Shown piece by piece: positions 23,018 to 31,833 of a stretch of 45,044 nt of DNA (its first letter is position 1; every line of letters begins with the position of its first letter). Source of the stretch: Archaeoglobus sp. JdFR-27. Its GTDB lineage: Archaea; Halobacteriota; Archaeoglobi; Archaeoglobales; Archaeoglobaceae. Below the pieces are notes generated by a model. The model ran no database searches and was not told the DNA's origin. It worked only from the letters and a program-made list of their open reading frames with translations. The stretch is taken from the NCBI GenBank assembly GCA_002011235.1, contig MTMO01000013.1:1-45044 (forward strand). Direction: 5' to 3'. A program made the translations under genes and the position numbers.

Positions 23018-24040
23018 TTAATCTGAAGGTAACAGAACAATAGAATTGCCCCCACAGTGAATTTCCCCTTCTTTAACCCTCGAATTTAATATTACGACTT
23101 TGTCCCCTATGTCGGCCTTTTTGAAAACGTCAGACTTGTCACCCCATAAAAGAACTCTTACTCTCCCGCTCTCGTCTGAGATAAAAAGATCCGCATACTT
23201 GATCTTTCTCTCTTCCCTTACGATTTTTCTGAGCATTCCTATACCACTGATTCTCCCGGTTACATTTACACCGCGCATGTCTTCTGCCTCTCTTACTTTA
23301 GAAAGTTTTGTAAAGAAGTTCTCTTGATAAAATTCCCTTTGAAAGACTTCAATTTCCTCAAGGCTGGTAGAATAAAACCTAATCTTAATGTAATCTCCAA
23401 ATCCGAGTGATTTAAGTTTGTCTAACGCATCCTCTGTGAATGAAAATGTCTGAATCGCATCATCCCCAGCAATAATCACGTCCACCCTGTCAGAAATTTT
23501 TTGAAGTCCTATGAAAAACCCTTCAACTTCAGCCTCTCTCTGTTCTAGGATGTTAACGTGAGTGGCATCATTGACAGAGAGCTCTATTCTTTCCCCAAAT
23601 TCTCCAGATCGCCTAATAAATCCCTTTAGCTCTACCTCACATCCTGGAAAAATGTCTCCGACTTTCACGAGTTCTGCGGCATCATTCCAAAGAACGGCTG
23701 TTATCTCGGCTGTATCATCGGCAATCCTTATCCTTGCCAGAAGCCCCGAACCGTCTTTTTTCTTAAATTCTTTTACACTTGTTTGAAGAACTCTGCCGGC
23801 TATCGATACTTCCCCTTTGAAATTTCCAAGTTCAGCAATTTTAATCCTTGGTAGATATCCGAATTCATAGGCAGTGAGAAGCAAAGCTGTTTCCATGGTT
23901 ATCGTATCTCCAAAGTGTTCAGAAATCTCACTGAATTTTTTCAGAAAATTTTCTTTTGTGATTTTATCTTTAACTTTAGAATAAATTTCATCTATTAGTT
24001 CATCAAAATTGGTGAAATTACCTTGCATTTTTTCGCTCAT
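23018..24040 (-). CDS. OB-fold single-stranded DNA-binding protein (RPA/replication factor A-like)
   Basis: 340 residues. After a helical N-terminal part (1-65), a first OB-fold is evident at about 70-160 (VSIAGRVLQTSVKEF, LLARIRIADDTAEITAVLW), a less clear middle region, and a second at about 245-335 (VNVTGRISGIGMLRKI, YADLFISDESGRVRVLLWG). The 'D(D/E)(S/T)G.(V/I)...LW' strands are typical of archaeal RPA subunits that bind ssDNA in replication and repair. The start has GGTGG upstream. No zinc finger is seen. It is the last gene of a minus-strand run beginning with DUF2240. Confidence 0.85.
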   Translation of the reverse strand: MSEKMQGNFTNFDELIDEIYSKVKDKITKENFLKKFSEISEHFGDTITMETALLLTAYEFGYLPRIKIAELGNFKGEVSIAGRVLQTSVKEFKKKDGSGLLARIRIADDTAEITAVLWNDAAELVKVGDIFPGCEVELKGFIRRSGEFGERIELSVNDATHVNILEQREAEVEGFFIGLQKISDRVDVIIAGDDAIQTFSFTEDALDKLKSLGFGDYIKIRFYSTSLEEIEVFQREFYQENFFTKLSKVREAEDMRGVNVTGRISGIGMLRKIVREERKIKYADLFISDESGRVRVLLWGDKSDVFKKADIGDKVVILNSRVKEGEIHCGGNSIVLLPSD

Positions 24041-24100
24041 CTTACCACCTGATTAGGTTGATTTGATCCTGTTTTAGTTTTGTTTGCACTTATTTCTAAA

Positions 24101-24130
24101 TTTTGATCTTTAAGCTTTTGATCTTTGAGC
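24101..24130 (+). repeat. 15-bp tandem duplication TTTTGATCTTTRAGC
   Basis: TTTTGATCTTTAAGC (24101-24115) is directly repeated with one change as TTTTGATCTTTGAGC (24116-24130) in the 130-bp gap between the Lhr-like helicase and the RPA-like gene. Confidence 0.75.
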
Positions 24131-24170
24131 AGTTCGAGAGTGGTGAATGTTGGAAAAAATCTTGGTTAAA

Positions 24171-26888
24171 CTAGTCCCAAAATCCCCTGGTTCTTATATA
24201 TCTTCTCTCAGCCTCCATCAATTCAAGACAGAACTTGTCATCGCTCTCGTAATACTTAGAAAGAATTCTTGCTGCATTTTCTGCCCCAACTCCATGGGTG
24301 TTCATCGTAAGCACGGCCTTTTTGCCGTGAGAAAGGACAAGATTCGCGATTCGATGGAGTTCTCTCTTTGGAATTTCTTCCAGCTTTCTCCTTGCATTGA
24401 AACAGGCAATCAATCCAGAATGGCACTTTGGGCACCTTAAATCTTTTATCAGCCTTATTGGGGTTTTAATGGTATACTTGCAGTTCAGACAATGGAAAAC
24501 TGTCACCTCATTCTCTAACCTCTGCCTGAAGATTCTTAATAAAGCTTCCACAGGCTTACCTGGCATAAGGAGGTCGAACGCATGCTCTCTTGATGCAAGG
24601 CCTATGGGGCTCAAGGAATCGTAAACCTTGATCTTAATGCTCCTTCCAAACTGAGAAATCAGCTCAGAGGCTTTTTCAACATCCATCTTCTCAACAAAAA
24701 TCTCTCTTACAGCCTCCCTATATATCGGTGTGTCCTTCAGCTTTATCACGAGTTTTCTGAGATTTATCCTTGAAAGATCCAGATCCTTGCTGAGATACCC
24801 GAACTTTCTGGCTGAATGAATAACTTTCCACTGGAGCAGCTTTGTGTCGAGCAGAGCCCTTTCTGCCAGTTCTGGAATTGCATCTGGCCTTAACGATTTG
24901 ATAATTTCTAACACCTCTTCAGAGGAAGCAGGAGTTAGCTTAATCCTGTATGGATCGATCTCGATGCCAACGTTTCTGCCTTTCCTCGCTGAGAGCAGAA
25001 GGGCAACTATCCTTCCTATCGTCTCATTCACCCTATGCCCAAAGCAGCAGTTGATTATTGCAACGTTGTCTGAAGATTCAATTGTTATCACTTTGTCGGA
25101 AGGAATTTCAAATCCCTTCTCTATTTGCTCAGAAATCAAATCAACTACAGTCTTCGTCGCTTCTACATTTGAACTATACACCTCTAAAAGCTTGGTATAC
25201 AGATCTTCCTTCTTTTCAACTCTTAATCTTTCCCCTATCTCCCTCCTAAGCTTTCCCACTTCGAATGCAACTTCAAATGGGACTGGGATTTCCTCACCAA
25301 CCCAGGATGGTATCTCTCCTTCTCTAACAACTGGCTCAACTTTCACAACATCATCAACAGCCAGAACCCTCCAGAGCTCACCTTTAATGGCAAAAACCTC
25401 ACCGCTAAAAGTAGAGAGAAAGCCCTCATCTAGGCTCCCAATCGTTTTTCCCGTGGTGACATCAACGACTCTATAACTTTTCTCATCTGGAATCATCGAG
25501 ATGTTGTCGTAGAAGTACCTCCTCGTCTTCCTTCTTGGAGAGATCCACTCGCCATCAAAAAAGATTACGTTTCCATTTGCGAGAAACTCGCAGATCTGGA
25601 TAAACTCTTCAAATTCAAGGTTTCTGAAGGGATATGCTCTCTTAATCAATGAATATACCCTCTCCACATCTATCCTTTTGTATTCTAAGGCAATCGCGGA
25701 GATCTGATTTGCGAGAGTGTCAAGGCTGTTGTGGTGGATTCTAAGGAATTCTATTTCGTTACTTCTTGCCTTCCTCGATATTACCCATGATTCAAGAATA
25801 TCATCGAAAGTTCTGCAGATGACATAACCCTTTGATATCTTATCCTTTCTGTGACCACTTCTCCCAACCCTCTGGAGGAGCCTTGCTACCTCCCTAGGGC
25901 TGTTGAACTGAATGACTACATCCACGTGCCCGATATCAATGCCTAACTCCATCGAAGATGTGCATATCAAGGCTTTCAGATCTCCATCAACGAACCTCCT
26001 CTCAGCTTCTATTCTCGCCTCTCTTGAAAGGGAGCCATGGTGAACCTCAACGTCTATCAGCTTCTTTAGCTTAATACCAAGAGCTTCAGCTGTCTGCCTA
26101 GTGTTTACAAAGATCAGGGCGGAGTTATGGCTCTCAACAATCTCCTTTATCATCCTAAGTTCTGCTGCGACCTCTGGCTCAACATTAAGCTCTTGGGACA
26201 ATTTGGTGTCTTCTTCAGTTACCTCAGGCTTAACGACTCGAAACTCGTATTCTTTGCTCTCTTCATCTACCAAGATTACCGGATTCGAAGAAAAGAAAGC
26301 TGAGACATCCTCACTCCTTACCGTTGCAGATAAACCAATTAAATTGTACTTAGAAAGCTCTTTAAGCCTTTCAAGTGCTATGGAAAGCTGAACCCCCCTC
26401 TCGCTGTCAACCATCTCATGGATCTCATCAACGACGACGTACCTCACATTTGTAAGGGCATCTCTCAGCCTCCTTCCTTGGAAAAGGATCTGAAGAGTTT
26501 CAGGAGTAGTTATGAGTGTTTGAGGGGGTTTAAGACTCTGCCTCTTTCTCTCCGAATCAACCGTATCGCCATGTCTTACAGCTATCGAAAAACCCAGTTT
26601 TTTTGATATCAGACTTATTCTTCTCAGCATGTCTCTATTCAATGCTCTCAATGGAGTGATGTAAAGGAGAAAGATCCCTTCAGGGTTCTTACTCTTTTCT
26701 TTTAGCATGAGCATTTTCTGGAATATGGGGATTATCGCAGCCTCCGTTTTTCCAGCTCCAGTTGGAGCTATGATAAGAACATCCCTATTCCCAACTATCT
26801 CCCTAAATGCCTTTTTCTGTAGCTCGCTCAGTTCTTTAATCCCAACCTCATTTAGAGCTTTCAGTAATCTGTTACTCGATTCGGGCAT
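24171..26888 (-). CDS. lhr: Lhr-family DEAD/DEAH-box DNA helicase
   Basis: Superfamily 2 helicase of 905 residues. Q-motif region near LSELQKKAF, Walker A APTGAGKT (41-48), motif Ia TPLRALNRD, motif II VDEIHEMV (DEIH at 154-157), motif III LSATVR, and in RecA domain 2 IFVNTRQTAE, SSMELGIDIG and QRVGRSGHRKD (motif VI). The long Lhr-specific winged-helix and core domains follow, ending with a Cys4 zinc element (CLNCKYTIKT and CPKCHSG) near residues 810-835. Archaeal Lhr enzymes are 3'-5' helicases implicated in replication-coupled repair. A metallophosphoesterase gene lies just upstream on the same strand, a pairing also known in bacteria. Confidence 0.93.
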   Translation of the reverse strand: MPESSNRLLKALNEVGIKELSELQKKAFREIVGNRDVLIIAPTGAGKTEAAIIPIFQKMLMLKEKSKNPEGIFLLYITPLRALNRDMLRRISLISKKLGFSIAVRHGDTVDSERKRQSLKPPQTLITTPETLQILFQGRRLRDALTNVRYVVVDEIHEMVDSERGVQLSIALERLKELSKYNLIGLSATVRSEDVSAFFSSNPVILVDEESKEYEFRVVKPEVTEEDTKLSQELNVEPEVAAELRMIKEIVESHNSALIFVNTRQTAEALGIKLKKLIDVEVHHGSLSREARIEAERRFVDGDLKALICTSSMELGIDIGHVDVVIQFNSPREVARLLQRVGRSGHRKDKISKGYVICRTFDDILESWVISRKARSNEIEFLRIHHNSLDTLANQISAIALEYKRIDVERVYSLIKRAYPFRNLEFEEFIQICEFLANGNVIFFDGEWISPRRKTRRYFYDNISMIPDEKSYRVVDVTTGKTIGSLDEGFLSTFSGEVFAIKGELWRVLAVDDVVKVEPVVREGEIPSWVGEEIPVPFEVAFEVGKLRREIGERLRVEKKEDLYTKLLEVYSSNVEATKTVVDLISEQIEKGFEIPSDKVITIESSDNVAIINCCFGHRVNETIGRIVALLLSARKGRNVGIEIDPYRIKLTPASSEEVLEIIKSLRPDAIPELAERALLDTKLLQWKVIHSARKFGYLSKDLDLSRINLRKLVIKLKDTPIYREAVREIFVEKMDVEKASELISQFGRSIKIKVYDSLSPIGLASREHAFDLLMPGKPVEALLRIFRQRLENEVTVFHCLNCKYTIKTPIRLIKDLRCPKCHSGLIACFNARRKLEEIPKRELHRIANLVLSHGKKAVLTMNTHGVGAENAARILSKYYESDDKFCLELMEAERRYIRTRGFWD

Positions 26889-26998
26889 CGTAATCTTTTG
26901 GTTAGATGAAAAGGTTTATAATTTTAGCTTTGGGTTATTGGTTATAGTTTTTGTTTTGGACTTTTCAGGTATATCGATATGTAGATAATAACCTAAAA

Positions 26999-27700
26999 TC
27001 AAATCGACCAAAGATCACCAACTCTACCCAATCTCGTCCCGTCCAACATGACTGCAGAGAAGTTCCACAACTTATAGCGATTGGTAATTTTTTTATCCAT
27101 ATTTACGGCTATTGAAGAGCATAGTTCATTGAAAGCAGGCATAACGAGCACTTTTTTAACATTTTTAATGTCTTTACTTTCACCACCCTCTATTTCACCT
27201 TCTACCCATTCCCCCTCAAGCCAGACTCTCCTTTTAACCCCACCTATGGTGTCAGAGATAAAAATCGCCGGATGAATATGGGCGAATACAAGAAATTTTG
27301 ATTGCAAAACTTCGGCTGATGGTTTCGCATGTCCATGAAAAAAACCATATTCGCCGAAAACCATACCTGAAGAAGGTTCGATCCTTATCAGGTCGTCGAG
27401 TCCACTATCGTGGTTACCCCTTAGGAGAATTATTTTATCCTCCTCTATTCCCAGGTTTAACAAACTATTTTTAAAAAGCTCAACTTCTTTCCTTTCCCTT
27501 ATCCTCAGCCCAATGTCATGTTTTAAATCCCCAAGAACTATTACTCCATCTGCTTTCTCAGATTCAGCCAGAGATACAGCATCTTCTATCACGGTTCTAT
27601 CGGGAAAGTGAACAATACCGAGATGTAAATCAGCTATAACAATCCATTTCTCTCTTCCACTAATACTTAATGCGGGTTTGTCAGGGATCATCTTGAGCAT
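26999..27700 (-). CDS. metallophosphoesterase (archaeal, Lhr-associated type)
   Basis: Calcineurin-like phosphoesterase of about 233 residues with a complete metal set: VIADLHLGI (D-x-H), VLGDLKHDI (GD), LLRGNHDSG (GNHD), YGFFHGHAKP and VFAHIHPAI. It resembles the TIGR00024-type SbcD-related phosphoesterases encoded beside Lhr helicases in archaea and bacteria; these are thought to act on nucleic acid ends or damaged nucleotides, but the substrate here is not shown. The frame is open to 27766, but the AT-rich N-terminus is atypical; the ATG at 27700, about 25 bp after a TTTTAAAT element, is chosen, with 27691 as an alternative. Confidence 0.85.
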   Translation of the reverse strand: MLKMIPDKPALSISGREKWIVIADLHLGIVHFPDRTVIEDAVSLAESEKADGVIVLGDLKHDIGLRIRERKEVELFKNSLLNLGIEEDKIILLRGNHDSGLDDLIRIEPSSGMVFGEYGFFHGHAKPSAEVLQSKFLVFAHIHPAIFISDTIGGVKRRVWLEGEWVEGEIEGGESKDIKNVKKVLVMPAFNELCSSIAVNMDKKITNRYKLWNFSAVMLDGTRLGRVGDLWSI

Positions 27701-27800
27701 CAAACAAATTAGGCTATAGAATTTAAAATATTTTAAAATATCTTGTTTCAAGTAATCGGTTTTCAAAATTTAAAATCAAATCCTCAAGATCTTCAAATTT

Positions 27801-28250
27801 TCAAAATATCTCGCTCCACAACCTCTTTATATAGGGTGAAACGTCTAACCCAACTTTCTTAGCATAGATTAAGGCTACAACCTCTGCAGAAAGCAAACCT
27901 GAAAACTTCTCCTGCATCCTGTTAATCTCAGCAACAACTTCAGGTTTGCTCACTCCAAGCTTCTCAGATATCAACTCCACAAGCTCATCAAAGATTCTGA
28001 ACTTGAATATCCTCTTTATGTCCGGTTTAAAATCTATAGGGATTTCTACCTTTTTCAGATCAAAGGTTGGCTCAAGCTTACCCTCATCGAAGGTAAGCAG
28101 TCCATTTTTGATGGCTTCTTCAACAACCTTCTTGCTCATGCTATGGGAAAACCATTTGAAATCGAATGAGAGGATGTATGTTAAATCGGATTTTGTCATC
28201 TTTCTTTTCCCTTTGCTTTTAAAAGCAGCAGCTATAATCTGAGAAAGCAT
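27801..28250 (-). CDS. DUF2240 family protein
   Basis: 149-residue archaeal protein, mostly helical, with a winged-helix-like first half (KSDLTYILSFDFKWFSHSMSK, then KKVVEEAIKNGLL) and a C-terminal helical part (GVSKPEVVAEINRMQE, EVVALIYAKKVGLDV). I recognise it as DUF2240, whose members are euryarchaeal and uncharacterised. It is the first gene of the minus-strand DNA-processing group, about 100 bp ahead of the metallophosphoesterase. The winged-helix reading is inference. Confidence 0.8.
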   Translation of the reverse strand: MLSQIIAAAFKSKGKRKMTKSDLTYILSFDFKWFSHSMSKKVVEEAIKNGLLTFDEGKLEPTFDLKKVEIPIDFKPDIKRIFKFRIFDELVELISEKLGVSKPEVVAEINRMQEKFSGLLSAEVVALIYAKKVGLDVSPYIKRLWSEIF

Positions 28251-28322
28251 GGGCTAATTGCTGGTATTCTGATTAAAAATTTATGGGTTTTTGATGATCA
28301 TAACTAGAACCTCACTGGAACC

Positions 28323-29017
28323 TCATTCAAGAGGAATCTTTAATGTTTCATAACCTATTTTGCCAGCTCTCTCAGGGAACTTGAAATAGAAAGTTACCTC
28401 TCCCCTAGGAGGGGTCGTGTTAGGATAGGAAAGAACCAGATCCTTCGCCTTGAAGGGTTCTATTTCAAAAATGTTTCCGAAGATGAAATTTTCACTGGCC
28501 ATTTCAAAGCTCTGTGTTCCATTGAATATTGCCTTTACCACAATTACCTTAAGCGTAGCATTCTGCTTGTTTGTGATGTTGAAGTATAGAAGCGTACCTG
28601 GCTCTTTCTTTTCAAAGCTGTAGCTCACAGAGGGTGAGTGATGATGCCTTGGATCGTTGTGAACATATTCGAGCTTGCCCCTGCTCTCATTGGATGTTTT
28701 GTTATATACGAGCTTCTCATAGAGAAAAATTTTAAGATTTATCCAGTTAAGTGTACCTCTTTTTTGCTCCCAAGTAAGAACTATTGACTTGTCATTGTAA
28801 TCTAAATGGTAAACTAAAAAGTCTGAGGTCTCAGTAATAACGTATGAAGGGAAGGAATTAACCATCCCCTCTCTATAACCATTGTACCACAACTCAAAAC
28901 CCCTTGAAGAGGTGATGTGAATCGGCTTAAAGCTCTCCTTAACCGGTGTCTTTTCTACCTCTTCTACTTCTTCTATATAATCGTAAGCAATAATGCAAGG
29001 ACGATCAGCTTTTTCAT
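28323..29017 (-). pseudogene. secreted protein gene with its signal peptide in another frame
   Basis: The main frame (open from a GTG at 29024 to the stop at 28323-28325) encodes a soluble, beta-rich domain with many N-glycosylation-type sequons (YNKTSNES, FNITNKQNAT, FNGTQSF) and no signal peptide; its first residues are LDEKADRPCIIAYDY. The adjacent frame from the ATG at 29015-29017 reads MKKLIVLALLLTII, a textbook secretion signal, and meets a stop at 28973-28975. Joining the two needs a one-base shift near 28976-28985, inside a simple GAAGAAGTAGAAGAGG region that encodes the EEVEEVEK linker. So the gene carries a frameshift, natural or from sequencing. The family of the domain is not recognised. 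Alternatively the GTG start is real and the protein is cytosolic, which the sequons make unlikely. Confidence 0.6.
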
Positions 29018-29024
29018 CCAGCAC

Positions 29025-29369
29025 AAATTGATTTTATTTTATATTAAAATTGTTGAATGTCAATGATGATGTGATTTAAAGAATTATTTTTACCTAACTC
29101 TCAATTTGGTTCACTCAATCCATTTGGCGTTTTCAATCTAAATTACTCTTTTTATTGTCGAAAAGATTTTGGTGCATCTCATTCGCAAGAGTGGTTGTGA
29201 TGCTAACAGCCTTCGCTATTCTTTCCATCGAAGCCTCGTTAATGCGTTAAAATATATTTCCAGTATCTTTAAAGCTCCATCAAACTTCAATTTCTTATCT
29301 AAACTCTTTGAATTTTTTACTGAAAAACTTCACCAAAAAGTTAAAGCAATTGGAATTTAAGTTTCGCTT
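29025..29369. other. 345-bp gap with no supported gene
   Basis: Between the frameshifted secreted-protein gene and nep1 I see only weak frames: a 63-codon plus-strand frame from a TTG at 29169, and a 31-codon minus-strand frame starting MERIAKAVSITTTLANEM near 29165-29230. Neither has a convincing start signal or recognisable family. A TGATGATG C-box-like string near 29060 lacks a matching D box. Probably non-coding or decayed. Confidence 0.5.
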
Positions 29370-30056
29370 ATGCCTGCTATGCCTACTATTACTTTCATAT
29401 TCCTTGAGGCGTCTATTGAACCAATTCCTAAAAGCATAATAAATCACCCCATCATCCTCAAAGACTCCAAAAGGCGGAAAAGACCACCATCTGAGATCCT
29501 TTTAGATGACTCTAAGCATCATGCTGCCATGAAAGATCTTGAGAACTGCAGAAAAAGGGGAAGACCTGATATAATTCATTTTTGCTTACTATCAGTTTTT
29601 GATTCCCAGCTTGGTGAGTTATCAGACGTTTATGTACACACTATCGACGGGAAGATCATCAAATTCTCAAAAGGATTAAGGTTACCAAGAAACTACAACC
29701 GTTTTGTTGGGCTTATGGAGCAGCTTTTAAAGGAAAGGAAAATTGAGAGTGGAGGAAAAACCTTAATTGAAATAAAAGATTACGACCTCAAGTCCACCCT
29801 TCGATCGATAGATCCGTCTCAAACACTTTTCCTTACAGAAAAAGGCAGAAAAATTGATGATTTAAAAATTAACGTCAATTCGAGAAATGCAATTCTGATT
29901 GGTGCTTTCCCCCACGGGGATTTCGATCATAAGGTATTAGAAGTCATAAAAAATTTCAATCCTGTATACGTATCTCTCGGAAGTAAAAGCTTCACTTCAC
30001 TTTACGTAACAAATAGGGTTATATGCCTGCTAGAGGATTTATTTGATATTACTTGA
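29370..30056 (+). CDS. nep1: rRNA pseudouridine N1-methyltransferase Nep1 (Emg1)
   Basis: SPOUT-class methyltransferase that N1-methylates a pseudouridine in 16S rRNA helix 35 and helps small-subunit assembly. 228 residues: TFIFLEASIEPIP at the start, PDIIHFCLLSVFDSQL (about 68-83), VYVHTIDGKIIKFS, LPRNYNRFVGLMEQLL and a C-terminal trefoil-knot half with LIGAFPHGDF and VSLGSKSFTSLYV. GAFPHGDF and the last Leu-Gly-Ser segment are the SAM-binding loop. Two ATGs (29370, 29379) are equally possible starts. The last codons lie inside a 10-bp duplication. Confidence 0.93.
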   Translation: MPAMPTITFIFLEASIEPIPKSIINHPIILKDSKRRKRPPSEILLDDSKHHAAMKDLENCRKRGRPDIIHFCLLSVFDSQLGELSDVYVHTIDGKIIKFSKGLRLPRNYNRFVGLMEQLLKERKIESGGKTLIEIKDYDLKSTLRSIDPSQTLFLTEKGRKIDDLKINVNSRNAILIGAFPHGDFDHKVLEVIKNFNPVYVSLGSKSFTSLYVTNRVICLLEDLFDIT

Positions 30057-30064
30057 TATTACTC
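30045..30064 (+). repeat. 10-bp tandem duplication GATATTACTY
   Basis: GATATTACTT (30045-30054) spans the nep1 stop and is directly repeated as GATATTACTC (30055-30064). One mismatch in ten. Confidence 0.7.
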
Positions 30065-30114
30065 AACAAGTACTTAATTACTCGAATAGGTAGATAGGAG
30101 ATAGGGTAGAGAAA

Positions 30115-31029
30115 ATGAAAGAATTTGATTTCATCAAAATCGCTTCAAATATTTTCAGGAAAAAGAAAGAGGAGGTTATAGCAGGAGCTGGAGAGGATGA
30201 TTGTGCAGTTGTCAGAGTAAATGATAAGTATCTACTTTTCACAGCTGACTCTCTCCACGAAAAAACGGATTTTCCCAAGCAAATGCTGCCCTTGGAAATC
30301 GGACACATGGCTTTGGCGGTTAATCTGAGCGATTTGGCTGGGAGTGGAGCAAAACCCGAGTACTTCCTCTACACGATAAGCCTGAGAGAAGGTATAGACG
30401 AGGAGTTTTTCAGCCAAATTCTCACAGGAATTAAAAACCTCGCAGACAAATACGATGTAGGGGTGATAGGCGGAGACATCGATTTTGCAGATGAACTCTA
30501 CATCTCGGGCTTTGCCGCGGGCTTTGCAGAAAGGTTTGTGCTACAATCTGGAGCAAGGCCAGGAGATAAGGTTTGGATGACTGACATAACTGGAAAAGCC
30601 CAGCTTGCCCTTGAAATGCTTTTCTCTGGTAAAGAAAGAGATGAGGTCCCGTTCATTAAATCCTTGTTAACTCCAGAACCGAGGATTGATGAAGGTCTTA
30701 AAGCCTCCTCCTATGCAAGTGCAATGACCGACATAAGTGACAGCCTTGCAATCTCACTCAATCTCATTGCAAGGAAAAGTGGGGTAAAAATTGAGATTTT
30801 AGAGGATCTTTTAGATTTGTCGGAGCTTACAGAGATTGTGAATTATAACAAGGCTCTTGAACTTTTCCTATATGGTGGAGGAGACTTTGAACTTGTTTTT
30901 ACAGCTGAAGAAGATGAAGATATTAATGGAATGGAGATAGGGAAAGTAGAGGAGGGAGAGGGAGTCAAATTAAAAAGGAAAAGTGGGGGGAGTGTGGAGG
31001 TGCAATTCAGGGGTTATAGCCATTTTTAG
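30115..31029 (+). CDS. thiL: thiamine-monophosphate kinase
   Basis: Phosphorylates thiamine monophosphate to the pyrophosphate cofactor. 304 residues of the PurM/ThiL fold: GEDDCAVV (27-34), LFTADSLHEKTDF (about 40-52), MALAVNLSDLAGSGAKPEYFLY (long glycine-rich segment near 65-86), DVGVIGGDI (113-121) and GDKVWMTDITGKAQLALEM. The metal-binding aspartates of the first two motifs are present. It starts 58 bp after nep1 on the same strand and converges on pyrH. Confidence 0.93.
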   Translation: MKEFDFIKIASNIFRKKKEEVIAGAGEDDCAVVRVNDKYLLFTADSLHEKTDFPKQMLPLEIGHMALAVNLSDLAGSGAKPEYFLYTISLREGIDEEFFSQILTGIKNLADKYDVGVIGGDIDFADELYISGFAAGFAERFVLQSGARPGDKVWMTDITGKAQLALEMLFSGKERDEVPFIKSLLTPEPRIDEGLKASSYASAMTDISDSLAISLNLIARKSGVKIEILEDLLDLSELTEIVNYNKALELFLYGGGDFELVFTAEEDEDINGMEIGKVEEGEGVKLKRKSGGSVEVQFRGYSHF

Positions 31030-31041
31030 TTGGAATTAACT

Positions 31042-31728
31042 TCACTCGATAACCGTGCCTATTTCATCAACGTCGCCGTTTACTGCCCTCAAAATGTTTT
31101 CTGGAGTGCCAAGGAAGATTAATGTCCTTATTTTACTCCTTTGGATTATTTTTGCTGCAAGCAAATCGATGACATTACTGCTTCCTGCAACAGCTTCACC
31201 TTTCGAAACTATCTCAGACAACTCATCAAAGCTAAGTCTATCAAACCTTTTTGCATCCTTAACTCTTTTAGGATCAGCAGAATAAACCCCGTCTACCGAT
31301 GTTGCATTTAAAAGCAAATCTGCTCCGACAAATTCTGCAAGCAAGGCCGCAGTTGCATCCGTCGTGTGGCCCGGAAATGTTCCCCCCATGATGATGACAG
31401 GATGAACTAAAGATAACTCAAACGCTGATTTAAAATCCTCCGGAATCACTTTCGGTGAGTTTTCCACAGCTATGGCAAGAAGCATCGCATTCAATCTTGT
31501 AACAGCGATGCCGAGGTAATCGCTGTAAGTTTCGTCCGCTCCTAGAGCTCTTGCAACTTTGATGTAGTCTCTTGAAACCTTTCCACCACCGACCACTACA
31601 AACAGAGAATGTTCTTGTGAAATTTTGCTTATAACCTTACCGAATTCAGAAACTCTTTTCGACAACAGTTCAACATCAAACTTCTCTCCGATCAAAACAG
31701 AGCCCCCGAGTGACAGAACGATTCTCAT
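31042..31728 (-). CDS. pyrH: UMP kinase (archaeal PyrH)
   Basis: Amino-acid-kinase-fold UMP kinase of 228 residues, the short archaeal form. Seen: IVLSLGGSVL (3-12), VVVGGGKVSRDYIKVARALGA, DYLGIAVTRLNAMLLA, VIIMGGTFPGHTTDATAALLAE and DLLLNATSVDGVYSADPKR with DAKRFDRLS. GTFPGHTTDA is typical of archaeal PyrH. It produces UDP for pyrimidine nucleotide synthesis. Transcribed alone on the minus strand, 3' end to 3' end with thiL. Confidence 0.94.
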   Translation of the reverse strand: MRIVLSLGGSVLIGEKFDVELLSKRVSEFGKVISKISQEHSLFVVVGGGKVSRDYIKVARALGADETYSDYLGIAVTRLNAMLLAIAVENSPKVIPEDFKSAFELSLVHPVIIMGGTFPGHTTDATAALLAEFVGADLLLNATSVDGVYSADPKRVKDAKRFDRLSFDELSEIVSKGEAVAGSSNVIDLLAAKIIQRSKIRTLIFLGTPENILRAVNGDVDEIGTVIE

Positions 31729-31800
31729 CCAAAAGCAATAAATTCTCAGGAATTAAACTCTTTCGATCAGGTTTTCATTCTCTGCCAACAATCCAAAAAG

Positions 31801-31808
31801 TTTATATA
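31801..31808 (+). promoter_or_regulatory. TATA box upstream of the orphan gene at 31834
   Basis: TTTATATA at 31801-31808, preceded by an A-rich BRE-like CAAAAAG, is about 26-30 bp before the predicted GTG start. A TATTTATC follows it. This is the clearest TATA box in the divergent region between pyrH and this gene. Confidence 0.5.
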
Positions 31809-31833
31809 TCATTATTTATCATGAACATTCGAG

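Noticed and set aside
29058-29075. C/D-box guide RNA candidate (TGATGATG)
   Set aside because: A C-box-like string is present but no CTGA D box or D' box at a proper distance was found.
29169-29360. 63-codon plus-strand open frame before nep1
   Set aside because: Starts with TTG, has no ribosome-binding or promoter signal and no recognisable family; composition fits non-coding AT-rich DNA.
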